A stretch of 64,000 bases of DNA from NCBI GenBank assembly GCA_965644295.1, contig CBFFRP010000386.1:1-64000 (forward strand), in the 5' to 3' direction. This DNA is from Paraphysomonas bandaiensis (lineage: Eukaryota > Chrysophyceae). Below, one piece after another: positions 34,858 to 45,900 of the stretch. How positions within the stretch are numbered: the stretch's first letter is position 1; every line of letters begins with the position of its first letter. A model generated the notes under the pieces. That model was not told the DNA's origin. It was given only the letters and a program-made list of their open reading frames with translations, and searched no databases. A program made the position numbers and the translations under genes.

Positions 34858-36010
34858 ATTATTAGCAATAGGCGAGTAAGAGTTAGAACTATTGTAGTAA
34901 AACAATTTAACTAACTAGTTCTTAACTCTGCAATCCTACAATTTTGCGATAGGAAAGCTGCTTGCGCGTCACCTCAAGCACCAAGGTGCAACAATTTTGC
35001 TCTATCGCAATGAGAAAGCAAACGCAATGAGAAAAAGCAGAATGTTGATATACCTGATATCTGCTGAATTCAGGATGGTGAGTCTTTAAGTAAGTGTGAT
35101 AGCTGCTCGCGAACGTGCAGTCCTTCAGTCTCAACAGGTGCGGTTCATAAAGGGACGTCCTTTTGGGTAGGGGTCCGCGAGGGTCGGAGTTAAGTAGATG
35201 GGAGGATAGTGTTCCGAGGTAAAGTGAGATGGTGCAAGGTAGAGGTGTAGTATCTATAGAGTCTCGCTGACTGCAGTGAATCAGTTGAACATAAATAGAG
35301 TTGGCGGAGTCTTCTACGTTAGGGTTCGCGTGTGTGCGGCGTGAAAGCGTTAGAAGAGTAGGGAAAGTGGCCAGTCGCCCAGCTAGGATTTTCTGCTAAG
35401 GCACCATTGTGGCCGAAGTGGGGGGACTTGTAGGTTGATAGTTGGAGGTCGAATTGCGAAGGAAGCTGTTGACCTGAGACAAGGTTGGGTAGAGGGCACG
35501 GATCGTCTTGTCACTCCAAGGAGTTGGAGGACCAGCGGTTGTCTTTGCCGGAATAGCCTACGTGTTCTGGGAGGAAGTCAATGTGGATCCCTCAAGGAAG
35601 CAGCGTAGCGTTGACTGCAATCTTGTAGCAACTATTTGACCACTGTTTAAAGTTTGAAGTATACTCACCACCGCGTTTTTAAAAGTAGTACGAGGTCCAC
35701 GCAATGTCAGACAGCAGTAGATTGGTGAACCATAGACTTCTTCAAGTTGAGTTTGAGTTATGATGCCTGTCGAAAATCTTTTAACCAGAGGGAATGATAA
35801 GTCCCACGAGTTACTGGAGATGATTTTTAATACTGGGGTGATCCTAGGCGGTAGTGTTTCGCCTCGTAAGGCTTGAAGCCTTTATTTGTGCAACTGAAAT
35901 GCTGATTCACGTATTTGAGTGATAGAACATATGTTGTAGAGTCGATAGAGACCCATACGTTTAGGGCTTCGAAGTGACAACTTATCTGCATAGGTCGTTT
36001 TCACACGAAT
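34858..36010 (-). mobile_element. Decayed LINE copy 3 with conserved 3' hairpin
   Basis: At 35740-35960 the minus strand matches the C-terminal coding part of the 14805-18852 LINE. For example ttgagtttgagttatgatgc corresponds to ttgggctgctgtgatggttc, and aactgaaatgctgattcacg to gattgaaatgcagtttccc. All frames are interrupted. At 34960-35020 the tail has gcaccttggtgcttgag with outer stem arms gcgatag and ctatcgc, a perfect 7-bp pairing. The piece at 35020-35085 also matches 54668-54732 in reverse. Target-site duplications were not found. Confidence 0.75.
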
Positions 36011-36063
36011 ACTATATAATACAATATTACATTTACGTAGACTATTCCAAAAAACTATGCTGA

Positions 36064-36550
36064 CTACTTTCTCCCCATTGCAAAATATATTAATACAAAT
36101 ATGAACACAACAAACACTATCAGAAGGTACATATGACCTGATCCACCCGAAGACATCATGGCTCCTAACTTGCCAAGTGTACTGGAAAACATATCCGAAG
36201 CAGACATGATGTTCGATCCCTATTTCGTATAAGTTTAAACTAAAACAGTATTATTTTGCCGCAGTGTACCATAGAATCCAATAAGTTGATTTGGCTTTTT
36301 ACTTCCTGGTTAATGTCTTCAGTCATCTGTTTCGCTATGAGAAATACAATGCAATAAGAGGTTTACATACAGATTTGAGCATTGACACTTGCTCTCCTAG
36401 CTCCAACCAGCGGCTATCATTCTCCTGTTCGAGTAATGTCCGCCCAACCTCACCAGCCCGCTGATCATTTGATCCAATAGAATAGCCGTTGCTTCCCCTG
36501 TCATGAGAGGCTCTTGATACTCCATTATGCTGCCCACGATAGTACATCAA
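36064..36550 (-). CDS. Bet1-like Qc-SNARE
   Basis: Vesicle-fusion SNARE of the ER-Golgi system. Three exons. Exon 1 ends at SRWLELGEQVSMLKS (36375), followed by a roughly 45-bp intron. Exon 2 is MTEDINQEVKSQINLLDSM, with the zero-layer Gln within QINLLD. Exon 3 is DMFSSTLGKLGAMMSSGG, then a single C-terminal helix (YLLIVFVVFIFVLIYF) and a three-residue-class lumenal end, MGRK. The heptad register and the MFxxTxGKL segment match Bet1/Sft1. The stop is at 36064-36066. There are two possible starts at the adjacent Met codons (36550 and 36547). Confidence 0.85.
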
Positions 36551-36812
36551 TCAATAGGGTGAGTGTATGGGGTGGGTGGACTGATGCGTGTTAACTATAC
36601 TATGAGACGATTGTACATACGCATACTCCTGCTATACACATACACGCATATATATACACACCGTGCACATCTATACGGCACTAGGATACTGTGTACAGTG
36701 TATTCCATTCCTAGTCCCTGTGCTGCATGATATACACCTTCACTACATATAAACTACACTAGAATACATATGGATATGCCGAAGTTCTCATAGATATGAG
36801 CGAGATGATGTC
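36551..36812. other. Microsatellite-rich upstream region of the SNARE gene
   Basis: Contains repeated cacatacacgcatatatatac-type sequence (36630-36665). No gene. Confidence 0.4.
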
Positions 36813-37190
36813 TTGATTCCATCAATTTTGTTTCTGTTAAAGGCTCACAATATTTTGATAGTCATATACAGGAGATGGTCATATATAAATGTCTCAAGAT
36901 GGTCCTCTAACTTTCAGATTTTGATAAAATGGTTGCGTATAAACGATCCACATGCATTGACTCGACGGAATTCCGATATCACCGTCCTTGTAGATGACCT
37001 GAGAAAGTTTGAAAGCGTTTCGAAGCTGCTTCGAACAGGAGGCTCAAGCCAAGTGGGACAGCTATACATGTAAACGCCTGTTTAGCGCAACTAAACTTAT
37101 TATATCAGCGTTGCGCAAACGTATGCATCCTACTACGCTTAATGTGCAGTTGTTTCTGTAAGCTAACCGACAGTTGTGGCCGGATGCAAA
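36813..37190 (+). mobile_element. hAT transposase C-terminal remnant
   Basis: 37070-37180 reads CKRLFSATKLIISALRKRMH then TTLNVQLFL, a stop, and ANRQLWPDAN. This is the hAT dimerisation block (RLFSA..L....R.RL.P..L...LFL.AN). The part before it (36960-37070, with FESVSKLLRT) is in another frame. It is a dead fragment; its sequence differs from the one at 26227, so at least two hAT families are present. Confidence 0.7.
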
Positions 37191-37815
37191 CATATTCTAA
37201 TAATTTTACTTACTTACTGATTAATGACACTAATATATTTCCATAGTATTGTTGTATTGTTGAGCCGGTTTACAAACTCCACCAATACTATTGACGGAAC
37301 GCTATCTAACAATAGTATTGCAATATATTGTTTCCTATCCCTGCTCCAGTGGTACATATCACCCAATATATTGCACCGCGAGAGCACAACTAGAAAGAAA
37401 TAATTAGTTTTTACGTTTTTACTGTAGAGTATAGCTAGTTTGTTGGAACTCAAGATTAGGACTACACTTGTCTAGTACTATATATATACAATTCTACGTG
37501 GTACTATTCAAAAGTATCTGTGTTGTCGTAACATTCATGTATTCTAACAATTAAAAAGAACTCGTATACTTCACCAAGCAACCCCACAGATTTTAGCCAT
37601 GGGTCTATTTCGAGTATTCTGAAACGACAAGTCGCCATTCGTTTCCACGTTGACTTAATTACTAAAATATTACACTGATTACTCAGTATTCTTTCTCGTC
37701 GCCATGTATCTTCTCTAAGTCTATAAGGACTACTCACGCGCAGTCAATACCAACAAATGCATTCCTGAAAAAAATTATTTACATGATCTAATCGTAGGTA
37801 AACATGTAGCAACCA
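37191..37815. other. Spacer, unassigned open frames
   Basis: Minus-strand open frames at 37214-37453 and 37504-37737 show no family I recognise. They may be transposon debris next to the hAT remnant or the 3' region of the gene at 37816. Nothing firm can be said. Confidence 0.35.
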
Positions 37816-39063
37816 CTAGAGGGTTTCCATCCTGGGTAGTAACTTGTTTCTCGATGCCGGAGGTAGTGGCATGTCACCTGTAGCTGGAGGAGTCAAAGCA
37901 TTGTCTGGTGGCCTGCTCAATGGATGAAGAGCCACACCCGCTCCTTTCGTTTGCGTCTTCGGAGGGCGTGACTTGAGCCCCTCGCCCATTGACTTTGGAA
38001 GTGGAGGAAGTGCCATGGATACGGAACTACGCAGAGACCTATTCTTTTTTCTCCGCCTCTCAGGAAGCTCAGATTGTGTAAGCTCCCGCAATCTGACTCC
38101 CGCAGCAGCGCCACTCGTGGGTGCCGTGTGTGACCTGAACTCCCAATTACCATGCAGCCTACAGAGATTTAGTAGTACAAACCTCTTGTTCAAAAAATCT
38201 CTGGTCTTCTGAACTGCGTTCTGTTTAATCACTTTGTGCACGGCCCACATCCAACGCTTTCTGGCAGCAGTGGTGTTTTCAGGATCTAGAGAAGGTCGCC
38301 TGGCACCTGGCATCTCCAACACAGACTGAAATGCATTTACTGACATCTTCGAGAGATGGAGCAGTCTTTCTGCCTGACCACACACGTCGTTCAGCTTCTT
38401 TGACTCGGCACGTAGGTTGTCCAGGGACTCTTTGAAGTCATCAGGCCTGCGATCGATTAGAAACATTCTGACACAATAATAAACTCTGCCAAACCTCGTT
38501 CGTCGTCTTCGGCTAGCGAATGCTGGGGTCAAGTTCGGTGGGCAAGAAATTTCTAGAGACGAAACCTCACACATATCTGCATAGTCCCCCGCGAGTTGTT
38601 GCATGCTCGCTTTTAGTCGGCCCGGACCATCTCCAGATCGCTCCAAAGTCACATTGATCCTCGCTAGTATATAATCAACACTGAGTGGAATCTGAAAAGA
38701 AGAAACTAAAGACTCGCGCGTTGGTAACCGCTTGATCCTTTGATCATGCCGTAGAGTAGTAAGCTTTTTATCAACTGCCATATTGACGTCATCTTGAACA
38801 CGGTTGAATACTTCAGTAGCAGACAAGTAGAGGCGATCCAGTTCAGCCCACTTATCTATATCAAACAGCGTCAACTCAAAGCACGAGTGTTCGATGTGGT
38901 GGTGTATGCATATGTCTAAATTAACTCTACTCCTCCAGAAAAATTTAGAGCCTTCATACACCTGTACACAGCCATCGTTACGAGGCAATTCCTCATCCCC
39001 AGATTTGCTCAGAGCTGGAAGCGGACGCAGAGAGTTCTGCCTCTTTAAATAATTCATAACCAC
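37816..39063 (-). CDS. Unrecognised basic protein
   Basis: A 415-codon open frame with no family I recognise. The N-terminal part contains KFFWRSRVNLDICIHHH and a run of mixed charged helices. The middle has EISCPPNLTPAF and a DDFKESLDNLRAESKKLND helix. The C-terminal quarter is basic and Pro-rich (LPPLPKSMGEGL, MPLPPASRN), suggesting disorder or SH3-type ligands. Two internal segments look like 48-nt introns: gtttggcaga...gatcgcag (about 38450-38500) and gtttgtacta...gttcag (about 38135-38185). Both are multiples of three, so the frame stays open with or without them. The true protein may be about 383 residues. Confidence 0.6.
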   Translation of the reverse strand: MVMNYLKRQNSLRPLPALSKSGDEELPRNDGCVQVYEGSKFFWRSRVNLDICIHHHIEHSCFELTLFDIDKWAELDRLYLSATEVFNRVQDDVNMAVDKKLTTLRHDQRIKRLPTRESLVSSFQIPLSVDYILARINVTLERSGDGPGRLKASMQQLAGDYADMCEVSSLEISCPPNLTPAFASRRRRTRFGRVYYCVRMFLIDRRPDDFKESLDNLRAESKKLNDVCGQAERLLHLSKMSVNAFQSVLEMPGARRPSLDPENTTAARKRWMWAVHKVIKQNAVQKTRDFLNKRFVLLNLCRLHGNWEFRSHTAPTSGAAAGVRLRELTQSELPERRRKKNRSLRSSVSMALPPLPKSMGEGLKSRPPKTQTKGAGVALHPLSRPPDNALTPPATGDMPLPPASRNKLLPRMETL

Positions 39064-39232
39064 GACTATATGTACTGGAGTGGCTTGAAATATCTTAGTG
39101 GACTTTCCTTGTAATGTGGTATATATGCCTATATATATATGTATACGTGATAGGATTGTAACGTTAATATCATAACACTTAAGAACACTTCCCTTCCACT
39201 GTAGTCACCCCTTTATACGGCGGTATACCGCA

Positions 39233-39684
39233 ACATACATACATACATACATACATACATACATACATACATACATACATACATACATACATACATACAT
39301 ACATACATACATACATACATACATACATACATACATACATACATACATACATACATACATACATACATACATACATACATACATACATACATACATACAT
39401 ACATACATACATACATACATACATACATACATACCTACATACATACATACATACATACATACATACATACATACATACATACATACATACATACATACAT
39501 ACATACATACATACATACATACATACATACATACATACATACATACATACATACATACATACATACATACATACATACATACATACATACATACATACAT
39601 ACATACATACATACATACATACATACATACATACATACATACATACATACATACATACATACATACATACATACATACATACAT
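39233..39684. repeat. Very long tetranucleotide microsatellite (ACAT)n, about 113 units
   Basis: 452 bp of uninterrupted acat units with a single substitution at about 39435 (acctacat). Such purity implies ongoing slippage or recent expansion. It lies between the divergent genes ending at 39063 and starting at 39789. Open frames reading MYVC repeats on the minus strand are artefacts. Confidence 0.98.
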
Positions 39685-39788
39685 GTACTGTAGTATACAC
39701 AGGAGTGTATGATGTGGAGTTGCATGGCATGCATACTCAAGTGTGTCCACCGCAGCAGCTGATAGTGAATTTATATTAAAATGGACTA

Positions 39789-41122
39789 ATGATTAACATA
39801 AATCCCTTGCGTATCAGCGGTGTAGTCGGCATTAGTCAAGCCTATAGGTGTCTCTGTGTATGTTCGTCCCCCTCATCATCAGCAGTGTCTGGTGCTATGA
39901 GGGTGGTGTATATGGGCAGTCCTCAGGTCGCTGCGGATGTACTTCGAACACTCCTTACTGCATCCAGAGACCCACAGAGGTACAGATATACTATTACTGC
40001 TGTATGTGTCAGTGTCTGATAGGGGTGTTGTTACAGTGTGTTCAGTATAGTGGCTGTGGTCACTCGTCCCCCTGCACACAGCGGAGAGAAAGAGGCATCA
40101 CTTTACTCTCCCGTACACACAGCTGCGGAATATAGTTCATTGCCAGTGCTAACTCCATCCAAGCCTTCAGACCCGGAGTTTTTGACAGAACTTTGCTCTT
40201 TAAAACCAGATCTTTGCATCACTGCTGCATATGGACACTATCTACCGACCAAATTTCTCAGCATACCGAAGTATGGAACTGTGAATATTCATCCAAGTTT
40301 GTTGCCTAAGTACAGAGGTGCCTCCCCAGTACAGCGCGCATTGGAAAATGGAGAGACCGAGGTTGGTGTTAGTCTGTTATACACCGAGAAAGAGCTAGAC
40401 GCAGGACCGGTGATCCATCAGGAGCCCTGGCGTCTCGTGGGTCATGAGAAAGCTCCTGAAGTGATGTCGACTCTGTTCGGGCGGGCGGCAGAGGCCCTAC
40501 TCCGACTATTTCCTGTAATGCGCCAGGGGTGTCCTCAGGATGGTAGCTCCAGCAGTAGACACAAGATGCACAGGCAACTAGGTGTGGAACAGGAAGGTGA
40601 TGCGTCATATGCACATAAAATATGTGCCAAAGAGAGCCGTATTGACTTTGCAGAGATGGGAGCGACTGCTATTCACAATAAGTAAGAACAGATTGAGCGA
40701 TTTTATTCTACCTAATGATGAACAGGTGTCGGGCTTTTGCGGAGTGGCCTGGGACCTGGGCACAGTTCGATCTGGAGCACAGGAACCGTATAAAAACTAG
40801 TAGAATTAAAATAGTTACAACTGTAGTTATAAAAGAAAGCTGTGAAAGAATCTCGAACCCACACAGCTACATTAATCGTGAAGTTGTTTTTGTAAAAGGG
40901 GACCACGATGGTTACCTCAGAATAGTTTGTGGTGACGGAAGTGTTTTGGGAGTGACTGAACTACAACCTGTAGGAAAGCGGGTTATGAAGGCAAAGGCAT
41001 TCAATAATGGATTGGTCGGAAAGACATTTCGTTGGACAGCAGGGAATGGTGCATCCAATACAATGTATAAAGATCGTAGTAGATCAAGCGACCAAGCTGT
41101 ATCAAAACTGCAACCCAGCTAA
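39789..41122 (+). CDS. Methionyl-tRNA formyltransferase
   Basis: Formylates initiator Met-tRNA for organellar translation. Three exons: 39789-39979, 40037-40681, 40726-41122. The fold starts at MRVVYMGSPQVAADVL (39897). The catalytic segment is NIHPSLLPKYRGASPVQ, with Asn and His of the active site, followed by SLLYTEKELDAGPVI carrying the catalytic Asp. The C-terminal RNA-binding domain includes RAFAEWPGTWA and VGKRVMKAKAF. Starting at 39789 adds 36 residues (ININPLRISGVVGISQAYR...) that could be a mitochondrial presequence. The start at 39897 would give the mature form. The upstream start is preferred because the enzyme must enter an organelle. Confidence 0.92.
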
Positions 41123-41264
41123 CTAATGATGATAATTCCTGATATTTAGAATTTAGAGGCGATATGACAGAATATACTGTCAATAATATTAGCCTGACCT
41201 ACTCTTTACTCTAAACTTTAGAACGTTCTTTGCAATGCTCTATAATTACTAAACTGTCTACTAG
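41123..41264. other. Short 3' flank of the formyltransferase gene
   Basis: AT-rich, no feature beyond the transcript end. The following repeat starts at about 41265. Confidence 0.4.
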
Positions 41265-41900
41265 TAACTAGTAGAGCCAGGGCCCGATAACAATATATTG
41301 CCAGCTCAAAAATAATGATAATATATTAAAGATTAATAATAAATATATATTGATATATTTTGGGCACTATGAAGAAATCATTAGCTCGATCGGTACTAAC
41401 TAGAGGGTAGAAGTTACGAGGTTACGACATGATAATGAAAACCCAAAAACAATATACAATGCAGCAACTAGTACTCTAAGTTTTCCAACTCTTCGTACTG
41501 TCATCCTCATTCTCGCCATGATCGGACGGTTTATCATCGATGACCTGTTGCACTGCCTTGAACCAGCAGCAGTTCGAGGCGTTGTGGGGTCATTTCTTGT
41601 TGTAAGTGTGTCGCAAGTGGCTATGCTCGATTATATTATAATGCCTAATTATTTAGCAATATAGGCATGGAAGTATTAAAACTAAGAGAAATAGAAACTA
41701 AACAAGCGTCTGTCAAGCACCTAATACTAATATCTTACTATTTATTGCAACAGAGGCTACTTGTGCCAAGGTGCAACCACCTCCACTTTGGCTCTACTGA
41801 ACAAACGCTCCACAACGTTAGTTGTACTGAATATGAGCTTGGTCGACCAATACTGGGTGTCAAGCTATCGTCGTAACTTCTTGGTGGCTCTGTGGCATTC
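41265..41900 (-). mobile_element. hAT-like element remnant with nested LINE tail
   Basis: Inverted partner of 56340-56790. Both have the end gataacaatatattgcca / ggcaatatattgttattgtt, the block ccgatcgagctaat, and the coding part. The coding part in the other copy reads TKYIFSTTNVVECFF (hAT-like VER-FF). Relative to the 56-kb copy, about 41625-41785 is extra. That extra piece carries the LINE tail signature (ttatttagcaata ... ccaaggtgcaaccacc), so a tail was inserted into the hAT remnant. Confidence 0.65.
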
Positions 41901-42044
41901 AACAGCAGCAGCAGTGTTCCTTGTATTTTTGCCACTTCGATGGCTATATCCGGTAATTCAGCTACTTCTGCATCCTTTCGAATTCTCGCAACCGGTCAGT
42001 TTACTATTTGGTGAATAGCTTAATATATTATTATGTAAGTACTC

Positions 42045-42370
42045 ATATCTTAATGCTTGTGTGTGGTATACAAGGGACAAGTGTCACTTGTATAGATGCC
42101 TTTTTGGGCCTTGACGAATAAACAGGCATTCGGGGCGGCAGGGCCCACCTCAAGGGCATCCGGGGTATTGGATTACCTGATGAAGGCAAGCATCCGGCCT
42201 GTTCACGTTAAGAGCAGAGGCGAAAGTGGTTCAACCTTGGTGCTTGCGGTGACGCACAAGCAGCTTTTTTCGTAGCGAAAAATAGTTGGATATCAGAGTT
42301 AAGCACAAGTTAGTTAAATTGTTTTGCTACATTAGTTCTGACTCTTATATACGCCTCTTGCAAATTATCA
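42045..42370 (+). mobile_element. SINE-like short repeat with LINE tail
   Basis: Starts near atgcttgtgtgtggtat and continues through caagggacaagtgtcacttg, cttgacgaataaacaggcat, gccggggtattgg-type, and aagcatccgg. It ends with the tail gtgcttgcggtgacgcacaagcagc and gcctcttgcaaattatcagac. The first two thirds match 54500-54670, and the last third matches the LINE 3' tail. The hairpin outer stem here is gcgaaag / cttttttcg. It has no coding capacity. Confidence 0.7.
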
Positions 42371-42913
42371 GACATCCCCTCTAACTCTAGGCAAATAGAC
42401 GCAGTATTCAGGGCCAGGTAAAATATTATATTGGATAGCAATTTTAATTATTATTGGTCTTTAAAATATCACCTCCTGGCGATATTCATATATTATAGCA
42501 ATGTACAGTAATTAGGTGATATCTTATGCCTAACTTACAGAGTCAAGGAAGAAGCGCTTTATTACCAAAATCTCTCTAATATACGTCGTATCAGAAAATA
42601 TGTAGTAGCAGGAATTGTGTTTGAGAAGTCGTGTTGATTCCACACATCATGTTGCAGTTATTTGTAAGAAGCTACAGTATTCTGTCTAGTGGTTGAGCTA
42701 TACATTTGTCTAATTTTATTTTAAGCTTTAACACTATAACTACCCCCTTCTATCTCATTGTTACACACAAGCTTCTCACATCAAATTTGAGATACGCATT
42801 ACGTAACAAGCCAGAAAACCAAGGCTACAACAACTCTACCGCTTCAAAATACAAATATACAGAATGCTGACAGTCTCCGCAGCAAAAAAAGTGTGAACAA
42901 ACATAACCTCACA
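42371..42913. other. AT-rich spacer
   Basis: Includes aaatatcacctcctggcgat and long AT runs. It is probably the 3' flank of the polymerase gene and repeat debris. No gene. Confidence 0.45.
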
Positions 42914-45900
42914 TTACATGCTGTATCCTCTTCTTTGCTTTGAGATACGATAGTGGGCGTCTTGTGCATCTTCAGTACCATCTTGGTCTTCTTCTGCCTG
43001 TCGAAGTCTCGAAAATTGGCTGAACTGCGACAGCAGCATGTCGTTGAAGGCACGTCGATACTCCACATCGCGAGTTGAAGGCAACTCACGTAAGTTTTTT
43101 TCGTTATTTGTACCATTCGATAAAGTTTTATTGTCGTGCACACTATCTACTATCCTTTGCGAGTCCTTTGGACCATCGGCTGCAAACGCAATTAAGAATC
43201 TATATGAGAGGCATGTTCACAAAATACCTGAAATATGACTGCTTCCGCTAATACTCCTAACTGGAGAGCCAGGTTTATCGATAAAAACCGAAGACGAATC
43301 ATCATGCAAGGAGAGGGAAAACATCTGCTATATACGTTAGTAATATAACACAAATAAGCATTGACACATGCCTCAGTTATAACGCTGCCACCGCTAGACA
43401 AATAAGAATTAGCGAGAGCACTTCCTACACGGCCACTATATCGGATCACGAAGTTTTTGAACCGATCGTTTGCCTCTTGGAAGGCACGCTGCACGCATGC
43501 AGCATTGTAGCAGTTCTTAGCCACTATGATATAAGGAATTAATATAATTACTAAGTAGGGCGCATTAGCGGTTACCGTTGTTCATCACATTCACCGGGTC
43601 TTCAATTACAAATGGATGACACGCTTGAGGGTGTGCAACTCCTGAACCATGAACTTCAAACCGGAATCCCCCGTCTCTCACACTGAATCCATGCCTGCCA
43701 CATTCCAGTGCTTCTCCGTAGAAGTCTAAAAACTCAACAACAATTACACCCAAGATAGGACTTGGAAGCTGATCTACTTCAGCATTTAGCTGGAATGAGT
43801 CATCACTGATCGTAGGTTCACTAGTGGAGTGATCGGCGCCAACCCCCTTTTAACCGCAGATCACTTAATTCTATGAAGAAAAGTACGTAACAGTATGCTT
43901 ACCGCTGTGTCACCATCAAACTCCAGTAGCTTCGCTGCTACTTTCTTTCCGTACTCCCGCTGTGCCTCTACCCCAGTCCAGGAGTACGGCTCGCCATATC
44001 GATGGCGTGGAAAATCTGTCACCCGCATCTGGCCCTCAGACTGGCGTCGGGCGGGAGTACCACGACGTGAAGGAAAGGAGATAGATTCCTCCGATACAGC
44101 TGTGCCCCGACGGAGGGGTTCGGGTGGAGTACTGAGTTGGCATTGCGGGAGACTTTCAGTAGAAGACAGTGTTAAAGGGTCACCAGTGGGTGGCGGTAAG
44201 GAAGAAGAAGGCACGCCGGAATGGTTATTTAAGAGACGACTTGCTTGGTACCTGTGTATCATTAGGTCTTACACATCACAATGCAGTAACAATACACCAC
44301 CTCCTCAAAAATAGCAGTAGGACCAAGAGTACAATTCCATACGACGGCAAGCCACCAGTATACGCATCACAGAGTCCCTATATGCACATAATATAGAATA
44401 CTAATTAAAAAATCGCCAGTAGTGTTGCAAAAGCACCTTTGACTTGAGATACTCTTTTATAAGAGTGCTGACTGGCCCTATACCCGGCAAGGCATTGAGC
44501 ATGAATTGTGTTACAGCAGTGGTAGCCAAGCCTGCATCCATAATTTCAGACAGTGCAGTATTAATGCATATTCATAGGCTTTACCACTATGCTCCGGGCC
44601 ATCTATTGATATATCAAGCGAGACTGTGATTCGCTCCGCGTTAGGGCTGTCAGCTGACATAGGCTCGCCAGTTACAGGATGGGTGTAAATATTAGCTTCA
44701 GCCTTAATCAGAGGGACTCGAGTATGCAGCAGCACCTGTGTAACGGTGAAAACCAACAAACATTTTGTCAGAAAATAATTGCCTCACCTTCTTTATCGTG
44801 ATAATATCACAAGCATCTTTCTCCAAAAAGTTGGCGAGGCCTTGCAGCAGCGGAATGACCCCAGTGATGGTGGGGAGCGTTACACACTCGTCGCTAAAGC
44901 ATACTACTAAGTCTACATCACTTTCAAGTCCCGGTAGTCCAGTTGCCCACGACCCAAATGCTTCCAGCGTTGCAAATGGCCAAATACGCCGCACACAACA
45001 TCTCAGAGAGTCTACAAGAGCCTCTTCACCGCGGCGCCTTCGGTTACGCATTTTTGTCCATCGTCGCCAGTATGTCACGACCTGTAATAGCAACAAAATC
45101 GTAAGCATTAAAACTTTCACAAAGAATGGCAAACCTCATCGTGTAAACTGGTCACCACGGTCTGCATCTGCGTCTCCATGAATCTACAGTCGTGTCATAT
45201 AAGAATACACCTATACAAGATAAATTAGCACACCGTTGCAAGGATGCCTTCCTAACGGCCTTTTCATCCCTTCCTTTCACTTTTTTTTCCTCGCCGTCAG
45301 ATATATGATCCACAGAGGTTGTGTGACTGATCACCGAAGACAGACCTGTAGTCCCCGCGTCGTTATCTGCAAAGCACATAAGGCACGACGTCAAATATAA
45401 CAGATGGATACAGAGCACGAACCATTAACCCTGCGCACGCGCTCTTCTTCGCATTCTGATATTACAAATTCTTTCAGCATTCGTCGCTCCTCGTTTTCCT
45501 GCTGTGTGCTCTTTCCCCTGTATGCACATCCCTCTTCCAGATGTTGATGTAGTTCCTGTCGCCCACCTATATAGGAACACCCTAAAACGCAATTGGGACA
45601 TACAACTTCGTAGTCCGCAGCCAATATTTCCGAGTTGTCTCTTGTAGCAACTTCAATTGCATACTTACAATGGGTCATATGTTTCTGGATATTAGTTTTT
45701 TTCACTACTGCACGACATCCCAGCTTATAGTACGGGCACACTACTTCATAGTCTGTAATATTGAGCTGTGATATGGTTTCATTGAACCAGTTGGTCGAGG
45801 TTAGGTTGGCAAGAAATTGCGTAGATATACGTTCATTGCGCTCTTGTTCTAAGGCCTTCACTGCCCACCGCTGCCGCTTTAGACGTTCCTTGGCTTCCGC

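Noticed and set aside
36335-36550. SNARE exon 1 frame as a complete 71-residue protein
   Set aside because: The frame runs into an intron (gtatgtaaacc...). Joining downstream exons restores a full Bet1-type SNARE motif and membrane anchor.
39205-39750. Open frames of about 180 codons reading MYVC repeats
   Set aside because: They are the tetranucleotide tract read in frame; 4-nt units give an open frame in all phases. No gene context.
42050-42370. CRISPR-like or prokaryotic repeat arrays
   Set aside because: Repeats in this window are dispersed eukaryotic elements. No regularly spaced short repeats with unique spacers exist.
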